Below are positions 36,956 through 49,029 of a DNA stretch of 64,000 nt, piece by piece. Each line of letters opens with the position of its first letter. Positions within the stretch are counted from its first letter, which is position 1. The translations under genes and the position numbers were made by a program. The notes under the pieces were generated by a model. The model did no database searches and was not told where the DNA came from. It worked only from the letters and a program-made list of their open reading frames with translations. The stretch covers positions 233,539-297,538 of the forward strand of contig MU839134.1 in assembly GCA_030685235.1 (NCBI GenBank). The letters run 5' to 3'. This stretch comes from Copromyces sp. CBS 386.78 (Eukaryota > Ascomycota > Sordariomycetes > Sordariales > Sordariaceae).

Positions 36956-39900
36956 TCACCGCCCATTAACGGCAATCCCAGCCCTCCACCCCCCTCCCGC
37001 CCCCCTACCAATCCCCCTCTGCGGCATCCCACCCCCATAGTTCTGCAGTCTCTCACCAATCAAATACGCCTCGTCCCTGATCCTCATCTTCCAGGTCTGG
37101 AAAACACCCAATAAACCCCACACCGCCGCCAAGACCAACACCAAGAGTGCTGTAAGCGGGAAGCTGCGTCGGTAGATAAGCACGACGTACGCATCGTAGA
37201 GAGTTTGGTCAACCACGCCGTCCACCACAGCCTGAGGATGGCGAAGAGTCAAAGTCTCCGCCAGTCTCCAGGAGATCATAACCTTGGCGAAAACGGTCGG
37301 GATGGCCATGGCGACAGTCCAGAGGAGGATAGCGGGGATGACGAAGGCTCGGGTCAAAACGCCGGCGTTTGGATTGAACCATCCACGGCGCAAAACAGCT
37401 TTGGTGGCGAGTGCAAGACGACTGCCGCTGAGCCAAGCGGTGATCCCTCTGACAGAAAGCTTTAGATACAAAAGACCAATAGTCCAGGACTGCATGACGC
37501 GGATGGTGTGACGCGGGTTGAGAGCAGCGGCTTGTTCGATAGTGACTTGCTTGATGTCTTGAGCAATCGGAACGCTGTACATGAATTCGTGCAGGGGCAT
37601 CATGACGTAGAGCTCGGCGACTGAGGCGATCATGAGGGGGAGGACGACCAGGAGGAAAAAGTACGAGTAGACAATCTTGGCGATGCGGGTGATGACGGTC
37701 AGGCCGCGGCGGACTGCGCCGTTATTAAAGACCGAGACGATAGCTCCGGCGATGCAAACCTTGGCAAAAAGAGAAAGGGACCGCATGTTGACGAGCGCGT
37801 AAACAACCGTCCCTAGAACGTGGATGCCGATGCCGAAGGCGTAAATGTCATTCGTCCTCACACCTTCGGGAATCAAGAGCTGGAACATCCAGCGGCCAAA
37901 GACCAAGGGGATAATCGTGATACCGACGCCCGTAGCGGCGGCAAACAGCCAGATGAGGAGAATGAACAAGAAGATGCGGACCCGGAAATGCGGCGGAACA
38001 TACACCAGTCGGTACTGCGTCGTGGAGTAGAGATCGGTCTCGGGTACATCAGGCTTGCCGTCCAGTCTCTCATTCTTCTCCGACACCTCGAGGAACACCG
38101 TCTTGCCCTTGGGAATCTTGACCTGGTCGGAAGCCGGAGCGCGAACAAAGCGTCCATTGGGGATGAGTTGCTGCGTGCTCACCAAATAATCCTTGAAGCC
38201 TTCTTCAGGGGACAGTTCCCTAGGCTCAGCTTCCCTAGCCTCAGCCTCAGACGGCACATACCCCCTGATATTCGGTGATTCAGGTACCGACCCAAGGGTC
38301 TTGACCTTGGGGCTTTCGGCCACAAACTTGGGCTTCCATGGCCTCACAAGTCCATCGGATTCATCTAGCCGAAGAAACATCGCCTGCCACCATGATGCCT
38401 GGGCTCCAGGGCCTGTTTCAATCATGCGCAGGCGACCTTCCTCGTCTGCCTTGCGCTCCCCAAACAGGAACCAAGTAATCCGCAAGCAACGACCGCACGT
38501 GCGGAACCACCAGGTATACATGGCATGCAGTCCATCACCAGGCTTGAAGAACTTGACTGCCAAAGGCATCAAGAAGTTGTAGAAGAGAAGGTCAAGCGGG
38601 AACTCGAGCACTGGCTCGTTGGACGAGTAGTGAATTGGCAAGACGCTAGGCAGAGAGAGCGCCAGCCCCCAAACCACAGCGCCCAGACAGATTATGACAA
38701 GCGCGCCGTAGACAAGAGCAGAAAACGCAATCTTACGCAGCTGAGTGGTAACATTGCGCTCCAGCACATCGCGTACCGGGTGGAACTCGGGGTCGTCTGG
38801 GTCGCGGATGAAGTAGAGTACTCCACGGCGCATGATCTTGCGGCACATGGAGACGAACAGCGCAAAGTGGAACATGTAGGCCGTACCCACGAACCAGTGG
38901 ACGAAGACCGAAGTAATGGGGAAGTTGAAAGTGAACTGAAGGCGAGACATGAGAGTGGCGTTCTCGAACAAGGGCAAGAGGGCAATGTCCAAAAGCATGC
39001 CACAGTAAAGCGGGAAGACGAGCATCTCGATGCCGATAATGAGAATGACCTTCATCACACCGCTGGCCTGGTTGAGCGCATCAACGAGAGCTGCCTCCCA
39101 TTCTTGTCCGGTTTGGCTGGATGATATGGGTCCGCCACGACGCATGTACAAGACAGCCGCAATGTAAATCGTGAGATAGCCGGCAAGAATCGCCCAGAAC
39201 CGGTCGGTACCGTTCCAAAACGCCAATGCCGGGTCGATAGCATGACTTGCGTCGGGAAAGTTGACGTTAACGACCAGGTTAGGCTTCAACAAGGTGGCAG
39301 GCAGAGTCTTGAAAGTGCCCAACGTGAATGCCATGGCATTGCTGACCGCGGAGAACACCATGGGAGCTTTGGAAGAGTAGTCACCCCCAAATATGAAGAC
39401 GAGCGCGGAGCCTAGGGCGGCAAAGCCGGAAAAGATCTGACCCTTGACCGACAATAAGGCTTCGTGACTGACGGCAGAAAAGGTGTGAACCTCCGACATG
39501 GACATGCGGCCGAGCTCGTTGATGACAGTGTGTCCAACTCGCTTGGCGGCGTTGGTCATTTCAACGTGCGGATCCAGAAGCGCTGCCGCGTGGCGGCTAC
39601 CGAAGAGGAGCTTAGTAGCCAGGCGAGCCACACCACCCAGACCTAGACTGGGATGCACTAGAGAGAGCGCATGGGAAAGAAGTCCAAAGGCAATGACCAC
39701 CATGTCCTGGATAAACCTGCACAGACTGTAGAGAATCCAGACAGGACGCATAGGTTTCGCAAGGAACCACAGCGAGCAACGGCCGATGTTGTAGGGGACG
39801 AACAATCCAAAAAAGATGGTAGCTGACACGAGCAAGACACAGAAGATGGCGTTTTGGAACAGGCCAGCCAAAGGTCCCCGCATTCCAAGAAGCTCCAGGA

Positions 39901-42316
39901 CGCCCTCGAGGTCTTCAGCATCGTCGATAGCATCTTGCTCGAGGCCAATGGCTGCTGCGGCGTCATCATTATCCTGGTCCATATCGTCATCGTTGTCAAG
40001 TCCAGCATCGTCACGAGCTCCCACGTTGGCTTGGTCCTCCCGTCCCATCAAAGCACCAGCAATGATATTGATAGCATCCTGTTGCGCCTGATCCACCTCG
40101 ACATCTTGCCACATGAAGTCGGTCACTCTGGGGACGAGCCCACGAGGCTGAGGAGGTTGTGCGGGGCTGTCAGTCGTCGTTTCGTCGAGGGTGGGCCAGG
40201 GTGTATCTGCTAGTTCTTGTGACTCCGGCTGACGCTCTGGGATGGGTATGGCCGTCCGAGGCTCCGCTGCTGGACGCTGCCCGAGGTCATCTATATTCGT
40301 GTTGCCATCTTGGCTGCGATTCTCCTGGAATGACTCGGATTCCCCTTGGCCGGCCATAGAAGCGAGCAAAGGTTCGACCTCGGTGTTGGAAGAATAATTG
40401 TCATTATTGAGATCCGGGGGGGTTGCAACAGATTGAGTGGACTTTTCTTCCCTTGATGAACCGTTCGCGTCGTCTTGTGGCAAGTCATTGAAAGACCAGC
40501 TGTTGCTACCCAAAGGGTTGGTGTGCATTCTGATCTCAGGCCCATCTGTATTGGCGCGAGGCCTCGACGAAGAAGCAATAATCTCTTGGTCCAACTCGGT
40601 GTCAAAATCATCCGTCGCGACGCCCTTGCCCTTGTCCCTAGAACTTTCTCCGGTTTCCTCGGCCTGATGATCATCTTCCTCCAAAGGATAGCGCCAGTCA
40701 TCAAACGGATCGGGGCGTGGGCCGGCAGGAGTGCTGTCCATCTCCAAATTGTGGCCTGACGGTCTCCTCGCTGCGGCAGCACTGGATTCCGCCGCGGGAG
40801 GGTTTTGGCCGTTATTGTGGTTTGCCTGAACTTGAGCAGCGCGTTCCTTCATGGTCTTGGTAAGGGCTATCCAGTAGGCCAATCTTTCCTCCAGACCGCG
40901 TTCCTGGGCCAGCTCGACGATTCTGTCGGGGTTTCCGCCGGCCTCCCGGTAAATGCCGAGGTACTCATCTATGGTTGATGTATCCGTTTCTCCGATTTCT
41001 CTTTCCAAGTCAGCTGCATAGGGATCATGGACCTGATTCCTGTCAGGTCGGCGCCTAGGCTGGGGAGGTTGAGCAAGCCAAGCATCTTCATCATCATCAG
41101 TACCTGCATCCTCGTCTTCCAAAACGGCACCGTGAAGGTCATGGTTCAAGGCAGGATCGGGAATGGGAACATTGACCTGAGCAACCTGTGGCTGCACGTT
41201 TTGAAGATTGACAAAAGCAGCACGCTCGTTGATTTCCGGCTGTTGTTGAACAACGTAGTCCCTGACAAGAATGATCAAGATAAAACAGACAACGACGAGG
41301 ATGGTGATGATCTGGCCCTCGAGAACCGCAATGATGTTGTTGTTGACTGCAGGGTTACGGGTCAGATTCTTGAGGAAGCCGACCTCGCTAAGCAACGAAG
41401 GCGGGTAGGATGCATTGCTGTAAGGTGAAGTCGCTTTGTCTATAAACAGAGTCGCATTGACGTTGTTGGCGAGCTGACTGGGAATCTCCTTAAGGGGCGG
41501 TACGGGCGGGTGGACACCGCTTGAGCCAAATAGGATTCGTAGCAGGACGGAAAGGAAGGAATAGCCTGCGCCAGAGTTGGTACCAGTAAGATTGTTGACG
41601 AACTGGGCCGAGTTCAGGGGCAGACGTCCAAGTACGTCCCCGATGCTGGCCGGTGACGTGTTGGCAACAAAGAGTGGACTGGATGGACATACGGTGGTGC
41701 CGTAAGCCCAGACCGAGAAGCCGTTTGACGACGATGTGTTTTGAGATTTTTGAAACAGAGCTGGGCCTCCCCAACCTTCCTCGCAGAGCCAGAACAGCAT
41801 GGCCCATACCGAGCGCATGAAGTACGGGAGCCACCCAAGCCAGACACTAACGACGAGGGCGGCCCTTGCCCAGACGACGAGTTTCCGGACCGAGTATTTG
41901 AACATGTGGCCCACAAAGATGTGAGCAGGAACGGTCCTGGGCATGTCGCGATCGTAGAGTTTTGTGAAGCGGAAGGGCGTCTTGCACAGCTCGCAGTGTT
42001 TCCTCTGGGTCTGGGCCAGCCATTGCATCAGACATTCCTGATGGACCCATTTGATGCTTCCGCTACACTTGCATGGATGGTACAAGGGGTCGTCGGGGGT
42101 AGCTTCGCCTCTGCAGATACGACATTGCTCTGGTTCGCGTGGGTTATTGTTGGGTTGCGAGTGGGTGTGCGAGTGTCTACTAGAAGTCGTTGTCCATGTC
42201 GAGGTGGAGGCTGATGGCGAGTTTCGTAGTCTGGTGTTTGGGAATCGGAGAGGGTCCGGCTGGTCCTGGCCGAAGCCCGGAAGGACGGTGGGGTCGGCGG
42301 GGTTAGCGTCACCCAT
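36956..42316 (-). CDS. doa10: Doa10/Ssm4 (MARCH6-type) ER membrane RING-CH ubiquitin ligase
   Basis: One uninterrupted 1786-codon frame from ATG 42316. An N-terminal RING-CH finger has C65, C68, C82, C84, H92, C95, C108 and C111, with the histidine at the fourth-pair position that defines RINGv. It is followed by an acidic, low-complexity cytosolic region and about fourteen membrane segments. The conserved central Doa10/TEB4 domain is recognisable (FNFPITSVFVHWFVGTAYMF, RKIMRRGVLYFIRDPDDPEF). In yeast this ligase ubiquitinates misfolded membrane, cytosolic and nuclear proteins with Ubc6 and Ubc7, feeding ER-associated degradation. Length and layout match the family. Confidence 0.95.
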   Translation of the reverse strand: MGDANPADPTVLPGFGQDQPDPLRFPNTRLRNSPSASTSTWTTTSSRHSHTHSQPNNNPREPEQCRICRGEATPDDPLYHPCKCSGSIKWVHQECLMQWLAQTQRKHCELCKTPFRFTKLYDRDMPRTVPAHIFVGHMFKYSVRKLVVWARAALVVSVWLGWLPYFMRSVWAMLFWLCEEGWGGPALFQKSQNTSSSNGFSVWAYGTTVCPSSPLFVANTSPASIGDVLGRLPLNSAQFVNNLTGTNSGAGYSFLSVLLRILFGSSGVHPPVPPLKEIPSQLANNVNATLFIDKATSPYSNASYPPSLLSEVGFLKNLTRNPAVNNNIIAVLEGQIITILVVVCFILIILVRDYVVQQQPEINERAAFVNLQNVQPQVAQVNVPIPDPALNHDLHGAVLEDEDAGTDDDEDAWLAQPPQPRRRPDRNQVHDPYAADLEREIGETDTSTIDEYLGIYREAGGNPDRIVELAQERGLEERLAYWIALTKTMKERAAQVQANHNNGQNPPAAESSAAAARRPSGHNLEMDSTPAGPRPDPFDDWRYPLEEDDHQAEETGESSRDKGKGVATDDFDTELDQEIIASSSRPRANTDGPEIRMHTNPLGSNSWSFNDLPQDDANGSSREEKSTQSVATPPDLNNDNYSSNTEVEPLLASMAGQGESESFQENRSQDGNTNIDDLGQRPAAEPRTAIPIPERQPESQELADTPWPTLDETTTDSPAQPPQPRGLVPRVTDFMWQDVEVDQAQQDAINIIAGALMGREDQANVGARDDAGLDNDDDMDQDNDDAAAAIGLEQDAIDDAEDLEGVLELLGMRGPLAGLFQNAIFCVLLVSATIFFGLFVPYNIGRCSLWFLAKPMRPVWILYSLCRFIQDMVVIAFGLLSHALSLVHPSLGLGGVARLATKLLFGSRHAAALLDPHVEMTNAAKRVGHTVINELGRMSMSEVHTFSAVSHEALLSVKGQIFSGFAALGSALVFIFGGDYSSKAPMVFSAVSNAMAFTLGTFKTLPATLLKPNLVVNVNFPDASHAIDPALAFWNGTDRFWAILAGYLTIYIAAVLYMRRGGPISSSQTGQEWEAALVDALNQASGVMKVILIIGIEMLVFPLYCGMLLDIALLPLFENATLMSRLQFTFNFPITSVFVHWFVGTAYMFHFALFVSMCRKIMRRGVLYFIRDPDDPEFHPVRDVLERNVTTQLRKIAFSALVYGALVIICLGAVVWGLALSLPSVLPIHYSSNEPVLEFPLDLLFYNFLMPLAVKFFKPGDGLHAMYTWWFRTCGRCLRITWFLFGERKADEEGRLRMIETGPGAQASWWQAMFLRLDESDGLVRPWKPKFVAESPKVKTLGSVPESPNIRGYVPSEAEAREAEPRELSPEEGFKDYLVSTQQLIPNGRFVRAPASDQVKIPKGKTVFLEVSEKNERLDGKPDVPETDLYSTTQYRLVYVPPHFRVRIFLFILLIWLFAAATGVGITIIPLVFGRWMFQLLIPEGVRTNDIYAFGIGIHVLGTVVYALVNMRSLSLFAKVCIAGAIVSVFNNGAVRRGLTVITRIAKIVYSYFFLLVVLPLMIASVAELYVMMPLHEFMYSVPIAQDIKQVTIEQAAALNPRHTIRVMQSWTIGLLYLKLSVRGITAWLSGSRLALATKAVLRRGWFNPNAGVLTRAFVIPAILLWTVAMAIPTVFAKVMISWRLAETLTLRHPQAVVDGVVDQTLYDAYVVLIYRRSFPLTALLVLVLAAVWGLLGVFQTWKMRIRDEAYLIGERLQNYGGGMPQRGIGRGAGGGWRAGIAVNGR

Positions 42317-42331
42317 GGTGGAAGGGAGCGT

Positions 42332-42367
42332 GAGTAGTAGTAGTAGTAGTAGTTGTTGTTGTTGTTA
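42332..42367. repeat. Trinucleotide microsatellite in the Doa10 5' leader
   Basis: (AGT)n followed by (TTG)n on the plus strand, just upstream of the Doa10 ATG. Likely length-variable. Confidence 0.85.
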
Positions 42368-43148
42368 TCGTCAGCAGAGGGTGCTCTCTATGTATGTGGC
42401 GGTGTTGTCGAGTGTCGGCCAAATCATGTACTGGTCTTCATCGGAAGGCCTTGGGGCGGCGCGAGCCCGCTGACTCTGGTGTTGTCGCGAAGCTCTTGTA
42501 CTTGATGTAATCGGGGATCGGTCTAAAGAAATGCCGAACGCAGTACGGGGTGAGACTATTCGATCAAAGTTGTCGTGGAGATGTCGAGAGAAAAAGCGAT
42601 GGGGAAGACGAGAGAAGTCGGCGGCAGATAACTCGAGACTAAGTACTCGTCAGGTCGCAGCGGGGCTGTTTGAGGGTAGGCAGTCGGCGGATGACTGTCA
42701 AAGTCTCCAAGAAGGAACGGATGTCGTGTTGATCACTGCTGCGTAAGTGTAGAGAGGATGCGACGGCAATGGCGAGGTGGTGGTGGTGGTGGTGGTGCAG
42801 TGGTGATGGCCGGTTGAGTGGCGTTGGCACCTGTGAAAGACGGCGAAAGTCTAGGAAGCTGTCGTGAATGGAAGAAGTGGAAAGAGAAAGCGCGGCCAAG
42901 ATGCACCAAAAAGTGACAAAGCAAAGTCTCCAAAGCGTTGAAGCCGAGGTGGTCCTGATCGGGAAGCCGTGCAGTGGAACTTTCAGCAAAGGCTAGACCC
43001 GACTCGGAACCGCCAGATCTCAGTCGGGCCCGCGTCACTAAACAGAAGGGTGTAGCGCGTTAAAGGACAGCGGGGTGCACGGACCATTCAATCAATCATA
43101 ACTGAACCCCCAAGAGATATCAATGCAATGACCTCACTTGGGTCTCTA

Positions 43149-43592
43149 CTTGGGGGTTGTGGTGGTGGGACTTTTCTCAACCCCCTACTCATTAAGTAGG
43201 GGGAAAAAAAATTATGGGACAAACTTTTATTATGGGACAAACAGAAAGACCAGCGAACCGCTTAGAAAACTGTTAGTAGGCGAGATGCAACAACGAGAAC
43301 AACGTCCATTATTTTTCTAAAAATCCAAGAAAATTTGAGAAGTGAGAAAAAGCTTCGAAAGGCCTTTTCTCAAAGTTGCATCAATTTTTATTATTATATT
43401 GGCGAGAAAAGTGGGAATGAGGAGGTTGTTCACATATATTTCGGGTATATTAGTTCGCGGCGGTTAGGCGAGTTTTCAAAGCGGTTCGCTGGTCTTTCTG
43501 TTTGTCCCATAATAAAAGTTTGTCCCATAACTTTTTTTCCCCCTCTTTTATGAGAGGGGGTTGAGAAAAGTCCCACCACCACAACCCCCAAG
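43149..43592. mobile_element. MITE with about 125-bp inverted repeats and TA target duplication
   Basis: 444 bp. The left end CTTGGGGGTTGTGGTGGTGG (43149-43271) is mirrored by 43471-43592. The element is flanked by TA on both sides (43147-43148 and 43593-43594). Each repeat contains two copies of TTATGGGACAAAC. The middle holds a second short inverted pair (GATGCAAC and GTTGCATC). TA duplication and non-coding length suggest a Tc1/mariner-type (Stowaway-like) element. It is not AT-shifted by RIP. Confidence 0.88.
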
Positions 43593-44924
43593 TAGAACTT
43601 GAACTGTAGCGATAAAATCTGTCTTGTTTGATATGCTGAGGGTCTTATGGATTGATCAGAGTTCATGTGGACATTTGCACATTGGATCACAACTTTTGTG
43701 CTTCAACGTTGGGATGACATGAGTGTGCCGAGCCCTGCATTATCTGCATAACTTGCTTTCCTGCTTCTCATGTGTCAAATACTTTCAAGCTTCAATAACA
43801 GGCTGAAGAGCACATGTCAAGATGCACGATGCAATCAAGAGAACCCATGGCCAGTGCTCTCTTTCCCCATGGACTTGACGGAAACACGCATCGAAAATTA
43901 GCAATGCCAACCAAGATATCTTGGACTGATAAACAAAGACACAACCAATCAGACACTATGTATCTTTTCTTCTTCTTTGGCGGTTTCGAAGCACGCTCAC
44001 CACCCTCAAGGCTCAATGACGTCTGTGGGGCAAGCTGTGGCACGCTAAGTAGGAATAGAGAGAAAGCGGGAAGGGTGACGTTGAGGGGGTTTGTACCTGT
44101 CTGTTATTCAAAAGTCTTGATCTTGGCTTGAACAAGAAAACAAACAGACTTTTACTTTTCACCTTCTCTTTGAAACCAAAACACCATCGACAACCTTTAT
44201 CCAGTTTGCTGAATTGGAAGTGGTTACAGTCCTTTTGTTGTGTTGTGAAAAGACTCTGAAGAAGAAGAGGTACCTCGGTTGAAGCCAATACAACAGGTAC
44301 GTACCTCCTTACCAATATCAACACAAGCTGCCCAGACTTGTCGCGTGCGGAGAATACCTGAAACTGACGAGGAAACCTAAGAAACTCCCAGAAAGTCACA
44401 GGCAAAGCAAAAGAACCAGCGCAGAACAAAACCCCTTGCCCTTTAACCTCTCGCTTCGTCTCAGGACCTGGCAATTGCTTCATTCACCTATTTGGTAGAG
44501 GTAACGTAAAAGTACGGTACGGTAACACCCCACTGTTTCCATCCTTTGGTTTATTGGCCCCGCCGCTCTGCCCTGGCCGATGACGGGAAGGGCCCTCCCA
44601 CGAGCATGAGCTAAAAGCGTGCTGTAGCAGCGGGAAGCACCGAACCATCGCCTAGAACCAGTCGCAATTCAAAGTCGCAGTCGCGGACCTTGACGTAGTA
44701 GGTATCTAGTCTAGTGACCACTTGAGATCCGTCTTTTTTTCTCTTTTCTTCCCTCGCGCATCGTCCCTGGAAGACGACCACCAACACAACGACGCATCAA
44801 CACCACCCTTCAATGCTTGCGCCTGTTCATATCTGAACGCGCTTAACAAAGCGACCCATCGACAACCATTACACATTCGATCGCGACGTCATCACCACTT
44901 TGCTGCTGATACGAGCCTGCAATC

Positions 44925-47900
44925 ATGAAGGACACAATGAACGGCGGTCCCAAAGGCCCCGTGCCAACTCTCGATGGCCTCAATGGTATTAACGGAATCA
45001 ATGGCTACTCGGAAAAGAGTGTCAACGGTTACAGTCCATCCAACGCCGTGACCGGTCTCAATGGCATAAACGGCCCCATCAAGCCCACCCTCAGTCACTC
45101 GGCCAGCCCCAAAAGAGTCACATCAAGACAACGCCCACGTAGTCGGCCTGGTGTGATAGCTAGGACCTTCAATGTGGTGGCCAGGTAAACATCCCCTGTA
45201 ACCCATTCTTCAAGTTGGCATCTCTAACATATCCATGTGTCTTCACAGACTCGTGACCTGGTACACCATCCTTACCATCCTCTTCCGCTGCCCCGCCTCG
45301 CTCAAGGAATGTGACAAGTCTTCTCCCCGCATTTGCAAGACCTACTTCGAGCTCAAGCAGACCGTTTTGCCGCATGTCGAACCATACTATACCGCCTACG
45401 CCGCTCCTTATGTCGACCTCGCGAGACCCTACTACCATGTCGTCGACCAAAAGGCCATTGCTCCCGCCCTGGCATACGCGCAACCCAGAATCACAAAGGC
45501 CCAGGCCTACACCAAGACCAAGTGGCAGAAGACCCTTCAGCCGCAACTTGTCAAGTATCAGACGCTTGCAAGGACTCACTACGAACAGAGCGTTGGTCCC
45601 CATGTCAAGCAGCTTTCCATTGCCGCCGGCCCATACTACGAGATTGCCCGCACCAACGCCCTCCAGACCTATCATGGCGTTGTCGTGCCCTCGTATCACT
45701 ATGTCGAGCCCTACGCCCACAAGGGCTACAAGGCCGCCTCGGCTTTTGCTGCCAGCACCGTGCTGCCCTCGACCCGCTGGGCCTGGCACAAGACCAGCCT
45801 GTTCCTCGATGGAACCGTCATGCCCCATTTGAGAGTCTTCTACTCTGAAAATGTCGAGCCTCAGCTGCTCAAGATTGGCCAGCGTCTGGGTCGCCATACC
45901 ACGAGCAACAAAAAGTCGGTACCCAAGCCCCCCGTGGACTTGTCCTCTAGGTTGGTGGCGACGGATTCTCCCCCATCACCGTTATCGACAAAAAGAGTGC
46001 TGACTCGATCGCGTGCCTCCAACAGCAAGACATCGACCTTTAGCAAGCCCACGCAGGCCACTACCGCTGCTTCGACTCCCTCGTCCCACGCCAAGTCTAC
46101 CATCAAGGTGGCTGCCGCTGAAGAACAAAAGGTCCTGAACTCCGAGTCTACGGAGCAACACGTGCCCGAGAACCACATTTTACCTCCCGAGGTCGATGAG
46201 CAGCTCGAAAAGGAAGATCCCGCTCGCCGCAGCGCCCGCGAGACCGTCGCTGCCGATCTTCAGGACTGGCAGGAAAGGTACTCCAAGGCCGCGGACCAGG
46301 GCGCTTCCGAGATCTCGGCCAGAATCTACGAAATCACCAAGAAGATGATCCGCCGTAACGCCAAGGTTACCGGCAAGGCTTTGCTTGACGAGCTCCAGGC
46401 CACGACTGTCTCCGAGCTCGTTCAACTTCGCCGCAAGATCATCCAGATTATTGGGGCCGTCAACAAGGAAAGCGCCTCCATCGATGAAGGACGCCATCAG
46501 ATTACCGCGGTCGTGCGTCAAGCTGGCATGTCCATCAAGGAAAGGGCCCAGGAGGTCCGCACCTGGCGTGAGAACTACGAGGCCGAGATGCAGTCCGCTA
46601 TTACCAATGCTGCTGAGGCCCATTTTACCATTCTTGGCGACATCAGAGACCTGGCCCTGCAAAAGCTCGGTATGAAGTGGGCTTGGATGGATGGCGTCAC
46701 TTACAAGGACTGGGCCAAGTACCATGAGCTCAAGAGCCGTTTCGAGGACTGGAACAACGACCTCAAGAACCTCATTGTTACCCACCCCGGTCTCGAGGCT
46801 GCTCAAAATGAGGCGGCTGCTGTCGAGGAGGAGGCCATGAACACTGCCGCTTCTGCTGCCAAGGAACTTGCTCGCTTGAAGCAGATTGCTGTTCGCAAGT
46901 TGGAAGCTGGCGATGACTCGGAAGAGTTTGAGAGCACTGTCGCTCAGCAGGCTGCCGAGCGGGTCGAGTATGCCCAGGATGCTGCGGCCAGCGTCGTTTC
47001 CCAGGCTGGTGACTCTGTTAGTGCTGCCGGTGAAAAGGTTTCCGAGGTTGTTGGGGATGGTGTCAGCCGCGCCGCTGAAGTTGTCTCTGAGGCAACTGAG
47101 GCTGTCGTCGGAGCCAAGGACTCGGCTACTGATAAGATGGAGGAGCTTGCGGATGAGGCCACCTCTCCCGTTGTTGAGGCCGCCTCTTCGGCTTCCGAGT
47201 CTGTCGAGAGCGCCACTTTCGTCGTGAAGCAATCTGCCGCTGCTGTGTTGAGCGAAGGCGCCGAGGTCGTTGCTGGCTCTTCCACCGAGACCCAAGTTGC
47301 TGAGTCTGCCAGTGTTGCTTCCGAGAAGGTCGCTGATGTCGCTGAGTCTGCATCTGAGGCCGCGTCTACCGTCGAGTCCCGCCCTGATCTTGCCTCTACC
47401 GAGATCCTTGAAGAGACCCCTGTCATGGTTGGTAACACCACCGAGGCTGAGAAGGAGGGCCCTGCTCCTGTCGAGCTCCCCGTTGAGGAGGAGGAGGAAG
47501 CTGAGGAGGAGTCTGATATCATCGTCTCCGAAATTCCTGAGCCTCCTGCTACCACCGTCAAGTCCGCTTGGCTCGGAGCTGCTGCTCAGTCGGTGCCTAC
47601 TCGCCAGCCCATCATTGACGAAGATACCTACGACGATGTTTCTGAAGCCATGGAGAAAATGCGTAACGACGTCAAGTCGGTCTACTCGTCCGCCATGTCT
47701 CGTGCCAACAACCAGTACTCTGAAGCCCTCTCCCTCATCTCTGCCCAGATCCGCGGCACCCCTGAGCCGGCTCATGAGCAGATGCTCGCATCTGTCACCC
47801 AAGCTTACAGCAAGGCCATGGCCTCCGCTAGCGTCCGCCTCGACAAGGCCTTGAAGATGGCCTCCAAGCAAGTGTACAAGAGCACCCCCACCGAGACCTT

Positions 47901-49029
47901 CAAGATTCTCCCCACCGCCGTTCCCGTCCCCAATATTCCCTCGGTCGACTGGGAGCGCATCCAGTCCATTGCCGCCCAGCGTCTCGAGCAAGGCCAGTCA
48001 TGGGCCGCAGAGCAATACGAGTCCGCCAAGATCGCCGCCGGTCTCGCCACCCCTACCCCTTCCACTCCCTCTGAGCACATCCAAAAGGCGCTCGAGAACG
48101 CCAGACACAACTACTATGCCGGCCTCGGTGTCGCTCACGCTCGCTACTCCGAGTTCTTGTCCGCCGCCTCTTCGGCTTTGAACTCCCTGACTGCCACCCC
48201 TACTCCCACCGACTTCGTCGGCACTGCTTCGTCAGTTGCGTCCGTCGCCACCGAGTCTGCTGCCTCTGCGGCTTCTGTTGTTACTGACAACGCTGCGTAC
48301 GCGGCCTCTATTGCCTCGGAGAACGTTGCCGATGCTGCCTCCGCCGCTGCCGCTTCTGCCGCATCAGTTGCTTCTGCCGTTACCGACGGCGCTGCCTCCG
48401 CCGCTTCGATGATTGGCGAGAACGCTTCCTCGGTCGTCTATGCCGCTGGAGACAAGGCCTCCTCTGCCGCTTCCGTGGTCTCCGAGAACGTCGCTGATGC
48501 TGCCTCGGTCGTTTCCGAGAACGTGGCCGATGCCGCCTCAGCCGTTTCCGAATCCTGGGATTCTGTCCTGTCCCGTATTTCCATGGAAGTCTACGGCGCC
48601 CCCACCCCCACCCCTTGGTACCAGACCGTCCTCTCCGCCGCCAACGCCGCCAGTGCATCCGCAGTCAGCGTAGCCAATCAATACGGTGGCGCAGCAAGCG
48701 ATGCCGCGGCTGATAACGCTGCGTCTATCACCAGCGCTGCTGGTGCTGCTGCTACTGCGGCTGGCCAGTATGCCGCTGCGGGTTCGAATGCTGCCGCGCA
48801 ACAGTATAGTGTTGTCAGCAGCATCGTCAGCGAACTGCTGGTGGGCAGGGAGCCCACCTTCTCGGAGAGCGTGGTGAGTAGGCTGCACGGTGTCTACGCT
48901 ACTGCTATTCCGGAAGCTGTGGTGGGTGCATATGAGAGTGCTAGCAGCTTAGCTAGCGAGGCGAAGGAGACTGTGGTTAGTGTTGCTAGCCAGGCTTCGG
49001 AGGCTGTTGTTGGTCATGATGAGCTTTAA
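44925..49029 (+). CDS. Large Ala/Ser-rich helical-repeat protein of unknown function
   Basis: Exons 44925-45184 and 45249-49029 (64-nt intron splitting an AGA codon); 1346 aa. The N-terminus has GLNGING repeats and a basic patch, followed by a hydrophobic segment (WYTILTILFRCPASL). Next comes a stretch of repeated PY motifs (HVEPYYTAYAAPYVDLARPY). The middle has long charged helices (DLQDWQERYSKAADQGASEI; KDWAKYHELKSRFEDW). The C-terminal half is dominated by imperfect amphipathic repeats such as ASVVSENVADAAS. Similar fungal proteins are sometimes labelled hoxa13-like, but no homeodomain is visible here. The composition resembles membrane-surface or lipid-droplet helices; that is inference only. 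Confidence 0.8.

Larger units (their letters stand above)
42317..44924. other. Space between divergent Doa10 and long helical-protein genes
   Basis: 2.6 kb without a supported gene. It holds an AGT/TTG trinucleotide tract at 42332-42367 in the Doa10 leader, a GGT run at about 42774-42797 and the inverted-repeat element at 43149-43592. The last 250 bp are probably the leader of the downstream gene. Confidence 0.6.

Noticed and set aside
46180..47991. 603-codon minus-strand frame opposite the long helical protein
   Set aside because: Long antisense openness comes from the GC-biased codon use of the plus-strand gene; its Gly/Leu/Ser-rich product has no motif.
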